Assembly: GCA_045628925.1 (NCBI GenBank)
Contig: JAZQQF010000197.1
Coordinates: forward strand, 1-64,000
DNA length: 64,000 nt
Reading direction: 5' to 3'
Origin: UBA1774 sp045628925
GTDB lineage: Bacteria; Bacillota; Clostridia; Oscillospirales; Oscillospiraceae
The notes under the pieces were generated by a model. The model searched no databases. It saw nothing but the letters and a program-made list of their open reading frames with translations, and had not been told where the DNA came from. Made by a program: the position numbers and the translations under genes. How positions within the stretch are numbered: position 1 is the stretch's first letter; every line of letters starts with the position of its first letter. Below, piece after piece: positions 24,064 through 32,280 of this stretch.

Positions 24064-25458
24064 ATGAAAACGGAAGTCCTGATCATCGGCGCAGGCCCCG
24101 CGGGCATCTTCACGGCCATCGAGATGCTGCGCAGAGGCTCCAAAAAGAAGATCACCATCGTGGAAAAGGGCAAGGCTGTGGAAGACCGGCGCTGCCCCAA
24201 GGCGCAGACGCAGAAGTGTGTGAACTGCCAGCCCAACTGCAATATCACCACCGGCTTTTCCGGCGCGGGCGCATTTTCCGACGGGAAGCTGAGCCTGAGC
24301 TGCGAGGTGGGCGGCGAGCTGCCCTCCCTGATCGGCGAAGCGGAGGCGCAGGCCCTCATCGACTATACCGACACCATCTATCTGGACTTCGGCGCGGACA
24401 CCCGCGTGGAGGGCGCGGAGGAGACGGCGGAGGTGAAGGATATCCGCCGCCGTGCCATTTCCGCCGGGCTGAAGCTGGTGCTGTGCCCCATCCGCCATCT
24501 GGGCACCGAAAAAGCCCAGCAGCTCTATCTGGAGATCGAGAACTGGCTGCGGGCGCAGGGCGTGGAGCTTCTGATGGAAACGGAGTGCCGCAACCTGCTC
24601 ATCGAAAACGATACCTGCCTCGGCGCGGAGATCGTCGTGAACGGCCGGGAGGAGACCATCACCGCCGACGAGGTGGTCGTTGCCACCGGGCGGCGGGGCG
24701 CGGAATGGCTGGAAACGCTCTGCGAGAAGCACGGCATCGCCCACAGCCCCGGCACCGTGGATATCGGCGTGCGGTTGGAGGTGCGCAGCGAGGTCATGGA
24801 GACCATCAACCGGGTGCTGTATGAGGGGAAGCTCATCGGCTACCCCAAGCCCTTCAAAAACAAGGTGCGCACCTTCTGTCAGAACCCCGGCGGCTTCGTG
24901 AGCCAGGAGAATTACGACGGGGGCCTCGCCGTGGTGAACGGACACAGCTATAAGGACACGAAGAGCGAGAATACCAATGTGGCCATCCTCTGCTCCCATA
25001 ATTTCAGCGTGCCCTTCAACCAGCCCATCGAATACGCCCGGAAGGTGGGCGAGCTGACGAATATGCTGGCCGACGGGCGGCTGCTGGTGCAGCGCTACGG
25101 GGATATTCTGGACGGGAAGCGGACATGGGAAAAGGAACTGGCGCAGAGTAACGTGCGCCCCACCATCCCGGACGCGGTGGCGGGGGATATCACCGCCGCC
25201 ATGCCCTACCGCAGCATGGCCAATATCATCGGCTTCATGCAGGCGATGGACGAGGTGGTGCCCGGCTTCGCCGCCAATGAGACGCTGCTCTATGCCCCGG
25301 AACTGAAATTCTACTCCAACCGTGTGAAGATGGACACGGATCTGAATACGAACGTGAAGCACCTGCACTGCCTCGGCGACTCCAGCGGCTGGACGCGGGG
25401 CCTGATGATGGCCTCCGCCATGGGGGTGCTGATGGGAAGGAAGCTGACGGAATGCTGA
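24064..25458 (+). CDS. FAD-dependent dehydrogenase (HI0933/COG2509-like)
   Basis: 464 residues. The N-terminal dinucleotide fold has GAGPAG at residues 9-14 and E34 at the end of the second strand for FAD ribose. A Cys cluster C44-X7-C52-X2-C55-X3-C59 follows, then GFSGAGAFSDGKLSL, typical of this family. VVVATGRRG and a C-terminal FAD segment (LGDSSGWTRGLM) complete the fold. It is a flavoprotein of unknown substrate. The Cys cluster might hold an iron-sulfur centre (inferred). It overlaps the thioesterase gene by seven bases. Confidence 0.85.
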   Translation: MKTEVLIIGAGPAGIFTAIEMLRRGSKKKITIVEKGKAVEDRRCPKAQTQKCVNCQPNCNITTGFSGAGAFSDGKLSLSCEVGGELPSLIGEAEAQALIDYTDTIYLDFGADTRVEGAEETAEVKDIRRRAISAGLKLVLCPIRHLGTEKAQQLYLEIENWLRAQGVELLMETECRNLLIENDTCLGAEIVVNGREETITADEVVVATGRRGAEWLETLCEKHGIAHSPGTVDIGVRLEVRSEVMETINRVLYEGKLIGYPKPFKNKVRTFCQNPGGFVSQENYDGGLAVVNGHSYKDTKSENTNVAILCSHNFSVPFNQPIEYARKVGELTNMLADGRLLVQRYGDILDGKRTWEKELAQSNVRPTIPDAVAGDITAAMPYRSMANIIGFMQAMDEVVPGFAANETLLYAPELKFYSNRVKMDTDLNTNVKHLHCLGDSSGWTRGLMMASAMGVLMGRKLTEC

Positions 25459-25868
25459 TCACGGAAACGAAGATCGAGAGCCGCTATCCGGACTGCGACC
25501 GGATGGGCGTGGTGCATCACGCGGTGTGGCCCATCTGGTATGAGGCGGCGCGCATCGAATGGCTGGAGCGGGCGGGATATCCCTTCGCGCTCAGTCAGGA
25601 GATGCAGGTGAATCCGGCGATGGTGGATCTGAGTATGCAGTATAAGGCGGCGCTGAGCTATCCCGAAACGGTGACGGTCACGGTGAAGCCGGAGCTGGTG
25701 GCCCCGAAAAAGCTGGCCCTTACCTATGAGCTGCGCAAGGCGGACGGGACGCTGGCGGGCACGGCGCGCTCCTTCCATATCTGGACGGGACCGAACGGGC
25801 GCTCCTACGATCTGGCCGCCGGAATGCCGGAAATCTATGAAAAGCTGCGCATCGCCGCGGCGGAATGA
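25452..25868 (+). CDS. Acyl-CoA thioesterase, 4HBT (YbgC/FadM) type
   Basis: 138 residues, a single hot-dog fold with the active-site pattern RYPDCDRMGVVHHAVWPIWYEAAR (about residues 11-34), in which the Asp and the HH..(Y/W) positions match 4-hydroxybenzoyl-CoA-type thioesterases. It hydrolyses an acyl- or aryl-CoA. Start ATG 25452 lies inside the previous gene's end. The next gene follows after nine bases, so it belongs to a five-gene-long plus-strand run. Substrate unknown. Confidence 0.85.
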   Translation: MLITETKIESRYPDCDRMGVVHHAVWPIWYEAARIEWLERAGYPFALSQEMQVNPAMVDLSMQYKAALSYPETVTVTVKPELVAPKKLALTYELRKADGTLAGTARSFHIWTGPNGRSYDLAAGMPEIYEKLRIAAAE

Positions 25869-25877
25869 GCGGAGAAG

Positions 25878-26579
25878 ATGCAGAAGAAGGAATTTCGACA
25901 GGCATTTATCGCCTCGCTGCCGGTCCTCGCGGGCTATCTCGGGCTGGGCGGCGGCTTCGGCATCCTGCTCAGTACGGTGGGGTATCAGGTGCTGTGGGCG
26001 CTGGGGATGAGCATCACCATGTATTCCGGCTCCATGCAGTACATGGCGGTGGATCTGATCCCCAACGGAGCCAGCCTTGTGACCATCGCGGTGACCACGC
26101 TGCTGGTGAACGCCCGGCACCTGTTTTACGGGCTGAGCCTGCTGGACGAATATCAGGGCGCGGGCTGGAAAAAGTTTTTCATGATCTATGAGCTGACGGA
26201 CGAGACCTACTCCATCGTCTGCGCGGGCGCGCCGGGGGCGGACAAGGCTTCAAGGCAGCGGTATTATTTCTATGTGTCGGTGCTGAACCACCTGTACTGG
26301 ATCGCGGGGTGCAGCATCGGCTGCATCGTGGGTTCTCTGCTGAAATTCAACTCGCAGGGCATCGACTTCGTGCTGACGGCGCTGTTCATCACCGTGTTCA
26401 CCGACCAGTGGCTCAAGAGCAGAAACCATCTGGCCGCCATCGTGGGCGTAGCTTCCAGCGTGCTGTGCAGGCTCATTTTCGGGACGGATTTCCTCATTCC
26501 GGCCATGGTCTGCATCGCCCTGAGCCTGACGCTGCTGCGGAAATACACCGGCGCGGACGAGGAGGCGAAGCAGGCATGA
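25878..26579 (+). CDS. azlC: Branched-chain amino acid exporter large subunit AzlC
   Basis: 233 residues, about six to eight transmembrane helices. LPVLAGYLGLGGGFGILLS near the N terminus and SGSMQYMAVDLIPNGASL match the AzlC family, which with AzlD exports branched-chain amino acids or their analogues. It overlaps azlD by four bases (ATGA). Confidence 0.92.
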   Translation: MQKKEFRQAFIASLPVLAGYLGLGGGFGILLSTVGYQVLWALGMSITMYSGSMQYMAVDLIPNGASLVTIAVTTLLVNARHLFYGLSLLDEYQGAGWKKFFMIYELTDETYSIVCAGAPGADKASRQRYYFYVSVLNHLYWIAGCSIGCIVGSLLKFNSQGIDFVLTALFITVFTDQWLKSRNHLAAIVGVASSVLCRLIFGTDFLIPAMVCIALSLTLLRKYTGADEEAKQA

Positions 26580-26905
26580 GTGAAAAGCTGTATGCGATCC
26601 TCGCCATCGCCATCATCGCCCTCATCACGGCGGCGACCCGGTTCATCCCCTTCCTGCTCTTCGGCGGGAAGCGGAAAACGCCGGACTTTATCCTGTACCT
26701 GGGCAAGGTTCTGCCCTACGCCATCATGGGGATGCTGGTCATCTACTGCCTGCGGGATACGAGCTTTACGAGCCTCGGCGGGTTCCTGCCCCAGCTCATC
26801 GCGGGCGCGCTGACGGCGGGGCTGTACGTGTGGAAAAAAAGCACGCTGCTGAGCATCGTGGCGGGAACGGTATCGTATATGCTGCTGGTGCAGCTGGTGT
26901 TCTGA
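26576..26905 (+). CDS. azlD: Branched-chain amino acid exporter small subunit AzlD
   Basis: 109 residues, four hydrophobic helices, with the AzlD pattern AATRFIPFLLF and LGKVLPYAIMGMLVIYCLRD. ATG 26576 overlaps the azlC stop in an ATGA junction, which decides the start although the frame is open far upstream. Works as a complex with AzlC. Confidence 0.9.
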   Translation: MSEKLYAILAIAIIALITAATRFIPFLLFGGKRKTPDFILYLGKVLPYAIMGMLVIYCLRDTSFTSLGGFLPQLIAGALTAGLYVWKKSTLLSIVAGTVSYMLLVQLVF

Positions 26906-26936
26906 CAGCTGGGAAACGGCGGACCTGCGGAAAGCC

Positions 26937-26965
26937 TTGCAATCCGACAAGACGGATGATATCAT
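26937..26965 (+). promoter_or_regulatory. Promoter of the PHP phosphatase gene
   Basis: TTGCAA (26937-26942), 17-base spacer, TATCAT (26960-26965). Confidence 0.5.
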
Positions 26966-26995
26966 CCGGGTATCCGAAATAATGAGGTGAATGCC

Positions 26996-27766
26996 ATGAT
27001 CGCCAATTACCATACCCATACCGCCCGCTGCGGACACGCCTCCGGCGCGGACGAAGAATACGTACAGGCAGCCGCCGATGCGGGACTGCAAATCCTCGGA
27101 ATGTCCGACCACGGGCCATGCCGCTTCCCGGACGGGTTTGAATCCGGCTACCGGGTGAAGGTCGCACAGCTGGAGGACTATTTTTCCACCTTCCGGGCGC
27201 TGCGGGAAAAATATGCTGACCGGCTGGAGCTGCACATCGGCTTCGAGCTGGAATACTACCCCGAGCATTATGAGAGCATGATGGAGCGGGTGCGCAATGC
27301 CGGCTGCGAATATCTCATCCTCGGGCAGCACGCCATTTACAATGAGCGGCCGGGCATGATGATGTCCGCCATGCCGTGGGACGACCCGGAAAAGCTCCGG
27401 CGCTATGCGTGGGAGCTGCGGGAGGCCATGCAGACCGGCAGCTTTACCTATGTCTGCCACCCGGAGGTGTTCCACTTCACCGGGCCGGAGGAACAGTTTC
27501 TGGAGGAGATGCGGCCCGCCGTCATCGCCGCACGGGAGACCGGCACGCCGCTGGAGATCAATTTCCTCGGCATCCGGGACGGGCGCTATTACCCCATGGA
27601 GAGCTTCTGGAAGCTGGTGGGGGAGGTCGGCGCGCCGGTGGTGTTCGGCTCCGACGCCCACAGCCCGGACGTGGTGTGGGACCCTGCCAGCCTCGCCGTG
27701 GCGGAGGGCTGGGCAAAGAAATACGGGCTGAAGGTGCAGGAGACCGTGGAGCTGCGGAGACCGTAA
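26996..27766 (+). CDS. PHP-domain phosphatase (histidinol-phosphatase type)
   Basis: 256 residues of the PHP metal-dependent phosphoesterase fold. NYHTHTARCGHA (first metal site), GMSDHG, GFELEYY, ILGQHAIY, CHPEVF and SDAHS supply the metal-binding His and Asp residues. The length and order match HisK-type histidinol-phosphate phosphatases, although other phosphoesters are possible since no his genes are nearby. A GTG nine bases upstream is rejected because the GAGGTG that contains it serves as the ribosome binding site for ATG 26996. Confidence 0.88.
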   Translation: MIANYHTHTARCGHASGADEEYVQAAADAGLQILGMSDHGPCRFPDGFESGYRVKVAQLEDYFSTFRALREKYADRLELHIGFELEYYPEHYESMMERVRNAGCEYLILGQHAIYNERPGMMMSAMPWDDPEKLRRYAWELREAMQTGSFTYVCHPEVFHFTGPEEQFLEEMRPAVIAARETGTPLEINFLGIRDGRYYPMESFWKLVGEVGAPVVFGSDAHSPDVVWDPASLAVAEGWAKKYGLKVQETVELRRP

Positions 27767-27781
27767 TCAGGATAACAGATC

Positions 27782-27824
27782 GCCGCCGGGGCTGCGTGGG
27801 CAGCTCCGGCGGTGCGGCTTTGCG
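27782..27824 (+). terminator. Probable terminator after the PHP phosphatase gene
   Basis: Stem CCGCCGGGGCTGC / GCAGCTCCGGCGG with a GTGG loop. The T-run is poor (GGCTTTG). Confidence 0.45.
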
Positions 27825-27830
27825 GATACT

Positions 27831-28130
27831 TCAGCGGTAGTGATGCAGGACGACGATGCAGTTATCCACGATGGCGCCGTAGTCCCGCTCCCCGGCGGGG
27901 GCGGAAGCGTTCCGGTAGCAGAAGCTGCCCACCAGCACGCAGGGCTCATCGGTCAGGTCCGGTACCTCCGCCTCGGCGGGGGTGCGGAGGATGCGAGCGT
28001 CCCCATCGTCGAAGAGATAGACGCCGAAGCGGTATTCCGGAGTTTCCGCCGCCAGTCCGTCCGCCTCGCGCAGCGTTTCGGCGACGGCGGCGCGATTGAG
28101 CTGCAGGAGCTTTACAAAGGTGTTTTCCAT
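27831..28130 (-). CDS. Small protein of unknown function
   Basis: 99 residues, soluble, with a helical N-terminal third and a beta-rich remainder (YRFGVYLFDDGDARIL, then EPCVLVGSFCYRN). No family recognised. A much longer open frame runs upstream through the opposite strand of the neighbouring gene, but GAGAGGAAC places the start at ATG 28130, and a consensus promoter lies just upstream. It is a single-gene unit. Confidence 0.65.
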   Translation of the reverse strand: MENTFVKLLQLNRAAVAETLREADGLAAETPEYRFGVYLFDDGDARILRTPAEAEVPDLTDEPCVLVGSFCYRNASAPAGERDYGAIVDNCIVVLHHYR

Positions 28131-28160
28131 GACGTTCCTCTCCCGTTTCGTTTTTTCTTT

Positions 28161-28189
28161 ACTATAGCCCGGACGGGGCGCGGGGTCAA
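28161..28189 (-). promoter_or_regulatory. Promoter of the 99-residue protein gene
   Basis: Minus strand TTGACC (28184-28189), 17-base spacer, TATAGT (28161-28166). Confidence 0.7.
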
Positions 28190-28273
28190 GCGAAAAACGC
28201 ATCGCTACCCGGAGGGTATGCCCGCATGAGCCAAACGGAATAGAAACGGGGCAAATTCCGCACGCGGAAACGA

Positions 28274-28301
28274 TTGACAGACTTTTTCCAAGTAGTATAA
28301 T
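28274..28301 (+). promoter_or_regulatory. Promoter of the UroD-like/arabinofuranosidase pair
   Basis: TTGACA (28274-28279), 16-base spacer, TATAAT (28296-28301). Both hexamers are perfect, suggesting strong expression. Confidence 0.85.
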
Positions 28302-28370
28302 AATGGTATTCGGAAATTCAGGCCCTGCGGCCCGCCGATGGGCGCAGGCAGACGAACAGGAGGAAAAACC

Positions 28371-29414
28371 ATGCTTACAGCGAAAGAGAATATGCGTCAG
28401 GCCATTATCGCCGGCGGCAAGCCCGACCGCTTCGTGAACCAGTATGAAGCGATGAAGATCCTCATGCACCCCATGATGGCCCACCGCGGCGGCGCCAAGA
28501 AGGGCGAGACCAACAAGCTCAACTTCTGGGGCGTTACCATGTCCTATCCCGAAAACGTGCCCGGCGCGTTCCCGGTGCATACGGCGGACAAGATCGTCGT
28601 GAAGGACATCGAGCACTGGCAGGATTACGTGAAGGCCCCCGCGCTGGACTATCCGCAGGAGGAGTGGGACCAGTTCAAGGCCATGTATGACGCGGTGGAC
28701 CATGAGAAGGCCTTTACCGCCTCCTTCTTTGCCCCCGGTCTGTTCGAGCAGGTGCATTACCTCTGCTCCATGACCGCCGCGCTGGAATACTATATGACCT
28801 ACCCCGATGAGATGATGGATCTCATCAAGTACCTTACCGAGTGGGAGCTGAAGGTCGCCGAGCAGATCTGCGCCAACCTGAAGCCCGAAATGATGCTCCA
28901 TCACGACGACTGGGGCAGCAGCACCAATTCCTTCCTCCGTCCCAGTATGTTCGAGGACTTCTTCCTCGACGCCTACAAGCAGATCTACGGCTACTACCAT
29001 GACCACGGCGTGGAGTTCATCGTGCATCATTCCGACTCCTACGGCGCGAATCTGGTGGACGCCATGATCGAGATGGGCATCGACGTGTGGCAGGGCGGCG
29101 TGGAGCTGAACAATACCCCCGCGCTGAACGAGAAGTACAAAGGCAAGATCTGCTTCATGGGCGATATCGACAACAAGAGCGTCGACTTCACCGAGTGGAG
29201 CGAGGAGAACAACCGCAAGGTCGTCCGCGCCTGCATGGACCGCAATACGCCCGACGGCGTGATCCCCTGCATCATTCAGGGCGGCCCCGGCAGCGTGTTC
29301 CCCGGCGTGTACGATTCCCTCACCAAGGAGATCGACCTCTACAATGCCGAGAAGTTCGGCCTCTCCGTGGCGGAGATCGAGGCGGCCCGTCTGCCCATTC
29401 AGGTCATGTTCTGA
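28371..29414 (+). CDS. Uroporphyrinogen decarboxylase-family protein (methyltransferase type)
   Basis: 347 residues of the UroD/MtaA superfamily fold: the N-terminal helix pattern MLTAKENMRQAI is typical of UroD-like methyltransferase subunits, and a central HHDDWGSSTNSFLRPSMF followed by HHSDSYGANLVDAMIEMG match the family's substrate face. True HemE is unlikely because there are no other haem genes and the N terminus differs. I saw no clear HxC...C zinc site, so methyl-transfer function is uncertain. AGGAGG precedes ATG 28371. A hairpin terminator separates it from the glycosidase gene. Confidence 0.78.
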   Translation: MLTAKENMRQAIIAGGKPDRFVNQYEAMKILMHPMMAHRGGAKKGETNKLNFWGVTMSYPENVPGAFPVHTADKIVVKDIEHWQDYVKAPALDYPQEEWDQFKAMYDAVDHEKAFTASFFAPGLFEQVHYLCSMTAALEYYMTYPDEMMDLIKYLTEWELKVAEQICANLKPEMMLHHDDWGSSTNSFLRPSMFEDFFLDAYKQIYGYYHDHGVEFIVHHSDSYGANLVDAMIEMGIDVWQGGVELNNTPALNEKYKGKICFMGDIDNKSVDFTEWSEENNRKVVRACMDRNTPDGVIPCIIQGGPGSVFPGVYDSLTKEIDLYNAEKFGLSVAEIEAARLPIQVMF

Positions 29415-29429
29415 GTTTGTGAAGCATTC

Positions 29430-29460
29430 GCCGGGACCCCTTTCGGGGCCCCGGCTTCTA
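29430..29460 (+). terminator. Intergenic hairpin terminator or attenuator
   Basis: Stem GCCGGGACCCC / GGGGCCCCGGC with a TTTC loop, followed by TTCTA. The short T-tail may allow readthrough into the glycosidase gene, which has no obvious promoter of its own. Confidence 0.6.
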
Positions 29461-29479
29461 ACTGAAAGGAGACAGCATC

Positions 29480-31087
29480 ATGCCTAAGAAAGCGATCCTG
29501 ACCGTGCATCCCGCCTTCCGCGTCGGGGAAATCTCGCCCCGGCTCTACGGCGCGTTTCTGGAACCCATCGGCAATATGGTCAACGGCAATATGTATAACC
29601 CCAAGCACCCCACCGCGGACGACAAAGGCTTCCGCGGCGACTTCATCCAGTCTCTGAAGGAGACCCCGCTGCCCGCGGTGCGCCTCCCCGGCGGCAACTT
29701 CGTCTCCGGCTGGGACTGGAAGGATTCCATCGGCCCCATCGAGCAGCGCAAGGCGCACCTTGACCTTGCGTGGCACCAGTACATCCCCAACGACGTGGGA
29801 CACGACGAATATCTGCAGTGGGCCGAGCGGGTCGGCTTCGAGCCGCTGTATACCATCAATCTGGGCACCGGCAATCTGAACGACGCGGTGTATATCACCG
29901 AATACACGAACCACGAGGGCGGCACGTGGTGGTCCGACCTGCGGCGGAAATACGGACATGAGCAGCCCTACGGCGTGAAGCTCTGGTATCTGGGCAACGA
30001 GATGGACGGCCCGTGGCAGGTGGCCTCGTGGGAGCGGGATCCGAGAGGCTACGGCATCCTCGCCAATGAGACCAGTAAGGCTATGAAGTGGGTGGACGGC
30101 TCCATCGAGACCGCCGTCTGCGTGTCCTCCTCGCCCTTCCTCGCCCACTACCCTCAGTGGGATCTGGAGGTGCTGCAGGAGTGCTATGAATCCGTGGACT
30201 ACGTTTCCCTGCACCACTACCATTCCGCCCCGGCGGACGATTGGGGCGCGCTGCTGGGCGGCAGCATCTTCTTCGAGGATTACATCAACACGGAGATCGC
30301 CCTCTGCGACTTCGTGCAGACCAAGTGCCGCAGCCCGCGGAAGATGATGCTCTCCTTCGATGAATACGGCGTCATGCCCCGGGAGCACGGCACGGTGGCG
30401 CCGGGCTACGGGCCGCACAACCTCTACCGGGCGCACTATGCCTTCAACCCCAATCAGAAGTACGTCCGCCACGACCCGGACAAGATGCCCTCCTTCGGGC
30501 CGGGCATGGGCCACGGCGATATGCTGAACGCGCTGGGGAACACCAGCGTCCTGCTGGCCTTCCTGCGCCATGCCGACCGGGTGAAGGTCGGCTGCATGAC
30601 CGGCGGCCTCGGCGCCCTCACCAGCGCCGACCATGACCACGTGTGGCGCAGCGCCTCCTACTATCCCTTCACCCAGCTGATGGAGTGGGGCAGAGGCACC
30701 AGTATGCAGGTCAGCGTGAGCTGCGATACCTTCGATATCCCCGGCTACGTGGTGGATGATAACTCCACCTATTACACCCACGAGGGTCTGCCCTTCATCG
30801 ACGCTGCCGCGGCCCTCAGCGAGGATGAGACGGAGCTGAACCTCTTCGTCATCAACCGGAACTGGGAGGCCTCTAACGAGCTGGAGCTGGACGTGAGCGG
30901 CTTCGAGGGCTGGCAGCTGACGGAGCATATCGAGATGTTCTCCAAAGACGTGAACGCGGCGAACACGTGGGACAATCCCGACGCGGTGAAGCCCGTGAAG
31001 AACGGTCAGACGAAGCTGGAGGGCGGAAAGGTGCTGGCCACCGTGCAGCCCCTGAGCTGGAACGTGTTCCGGCTGAAAAAAGCGTAA
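29480..31087 (+). CDS. Alpha-L-arabinofuranosidase, GH51
   Basis: 535 residues, an intracellular GH51 enzyme: catalytic TIM barrel (about 15-370) plus C-terminal beta sandwich. The acid/base is E174 in LGNEMDGPWQ and the nucleophile is E295 in SFDEYG, both intact. It releases terminal arabinose from arabinoxylan or arabinan oligosaccharides. There is no signal peptide, so it acts on imported oligosaccharides. GAAAGGAGA precedes the ATG. No arabinose transporter or isomerase lies nearby, so the substrate supply must be encoded elsewhere. Confidence 0.93.
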   Translation: MPKKAILTVHPAFRVGEISPRLYGAFLEPIGNMVNGNMYNPKHPTADDKGFRGDFIQSLKETPLPAVRLPGGNFVSGWDWKDSIGPIEQRKAHLDLAWHQYIPNDVGHDEYLQWAERVGFEPLYTINLGTGNLNDAVYITEYTNHEGGTWWSDLRRKYGHEQPYGVKLWYLGNEMDGPWQVASWERDPRGYGILANETSKAMKWVDGSIETAVCVSSSPFLAHYPQWDLEVLQECYESVDYVSLHHYHSAPADDWGALLGGSIFFEDYINTEIALCDFVQTKCRSPRKMMLSFDEYGVMPREHGTVAPGYGPHNLYRAHYAFNPNQKYVRHDPDKMPSFGPGMGHGDMLNALGNTSVLLAFLRHADRVKVGCMTGGLGALTSADHDHVWRSASYYPFTQLMEWGRGTSMQVSVSCDTFDIPGYVVDDNSTYYTHEGLPFIDAAAALSEDETELNLFVINRNWEASNELELDVSGFEGWQLTEHIEMFSKDVNAANTWDNPDAVKPVKNGQTKLEGGKVLATVQPLSWNVFRLKKA

Positions 31088-31100
31088 GACGCAATAACGT

Positions 31101-31132
31101 GGGGGTCGCCCGGTGGGGCGGCCCCCTTTTCT
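31101..31132 (+). terminator. Rho-independent terminator after the arabinofuranosidase gene
   Basis: Stem GGGGGTCGCCC / GGGCGGCCCCC with a GGTG loop, followed by TTTTCT. Confidence 0.8.
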
Positions 31133-31137
31133 GTGTC

Positions 31138-31166
31138 TTGCGTATCGGTGGGGATTCGGGTATAAT
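31138..31166 (+). promoter_or_regulatory. Promoter of the transglutaminase-like gene
   Basis: TTGCGT (31138-31143), 17-base spacer, TATAAT (31161-31166). Confidence 0.6.
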
Positions 31167-31197
31167 CCGCTCAGACGGAGAAAAGGCAGGGAAGCAC

Positions 31198-32235
31198 ATG
31201 AGCGAATATTACTACGGGTATCTGGGGAAGACCCCGGACGGGCGGGAAAAGCAGCGGGCCTATCATCTCATCCGGCAGGGCGTTGCGGCGCTGGAGCCGT
31301 CCTTCGCCGTGCCGAGGCTGGAGAACGAGGCGCTGTCGGAGGTGTTCACCCTCGTGATGCTGGATCACCCGGAGATCTTCTATGCGCCGGGCTTTACCTA
31401 TTCCTTCTATCCGCAGGCGGATTCCGTGGAGCTGAAGCCCCGGTATCTGTTCAAAAAGAAGGAGATTCAGGAGCATCAGAAGGCCATCGACGCCCGCATC
31501 CGCAAGCTCATCCGCCCGGCGGAGGGGCTGGATCCGCTGGGACGGGAGCAGTTCGTGCATGACTTCATCTGCCGGAACGTGCGGTACGACAAGCTGAAAA
31601 AGGACTATTCCCATGAGATCATCGGGCCGCTGACACAGGGCGTGGGCGTCTGCGAGGGTATCGCCAAAACGGTGAAGGCCCTCTGCGACGCGCTGCAGCT
31701 GCCCTGTATCATCGCCTTCTGCCACAATAACCCGGAAAAGGGCATCAAATACCGCCACGCATGGAACCTGGTGCAGCTGGGCGGGAAGTATTACAATCTG
31801 GACGCGACCTTTGATAATACCCTCACCGCGGGCGGCGAAGTGCGCTACGACTATTTCAATATCGACGATACCGCCCTCCGGCGGGACCATGAGCCGCTGG
31901 TATGGCCGGTGCCCGCCTGCACGGACAAGAGCGCTTTCTATTATCTCAGGCAGAAGCTTTCCTTTACAAAGCAGGAAGAGCTGCGTTCCCGCGCTGCACA
32001 GGCGGCGAAAAAGAACCGGGAGCTGACCTTCCACTGGCGGGGCGGCTACCTCACCCGCGAGACGCTGAAAGCGCTGTGCGCCATTCTGGAGGAGGAAGCG
32101 GGGAAACGGGACAAGGCCGCCAGCCTCAGCCTGAACTGGCCGCAGGCGGTGATGCGCGTGGGCTTTTCGCCCCGCAGCGCGGGCGGAGAGACGCAGCTGC
32201 GCATGGAGGAAGCAAACGAGGGCGAACTGGAATAA
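31198..32235 (+). CDS. Transglutaminase-like cysteine protease superfamily protein
   Basis: 345 residues. The transglutaminase-core domain (about 110-215) has the full triad: C152 in GVGVCEGIAK, H187 in YRHAWN and D202 in YYNLDATFD. The N-terminal 110 residues and the C-terminal 100 are helical or mixed and unnamed. There is no signal peptide, so it may act in the cytoplasm as a peptidase or amidase. ATG 31198 is preferred; the long upstream extension would run through the terminator. It stands alone between a promoter and a hairpin. Confidence 0.85.
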   Translation: MSEYYYGYLGKTPDGREKQRAYHLIRQGVAALEPSFAVPRLENEALSEVFTLVMLDHPEIFYAPGFTYSFYPQADSVELKPRYLFKKKEIQEHQKAIDARIRKLIRPAEGLDPLGREQFVHDFICRNVRYDKLKKDYSHEIIGPLTQGVGVCEGIAKTVKALCDALQLPCIIAFCHNNPEKGIKYRHAWNLVQLGGKYYNLDATFDNTLTAGGEVRYDYFNIDDTALRRDHEPLVWPVPACTDKSAFYYLRQKLSFTKQEELRSRAAQAAKKNRELTFHWRGGYLTRETLKALCAILEEEAGKRDKAASLSLNWPQAVMRVGFSPRSAGGETQLRMEEANEGELE

Positions 32236-32238
32236 AGA

Positions 32239-32266
32239 ATCCCCGCAGGCAAAAGCCTGCGGGGAT
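32239..32266. terminator. Bidirectional terminator hairpin
   Basis: Stem ATCCCCGCAGGC / GCCTGCGGGGAT with an AAAA loop. TTCTTTATT follows on the minus strand, so it mainly serves the dipeptidase gene. Confidence 0.65.
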
Positions 32267-32280
32267 GAATCTGTTATTCG

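Noticed and set aside
22333..25368. 1011-residue open frame on the minus strand
   Set aside because: Antisense to the YD-repeat and FAD-enzyme genes and crossing a strong terminator; composition is not protein-like.
27831..29030. 399-residue version of the small minus-strand protein
   Set aside because: The extra 300 residues are antisense to the UroD-like gene. A ribosome site and promoter support the 99-residue form.
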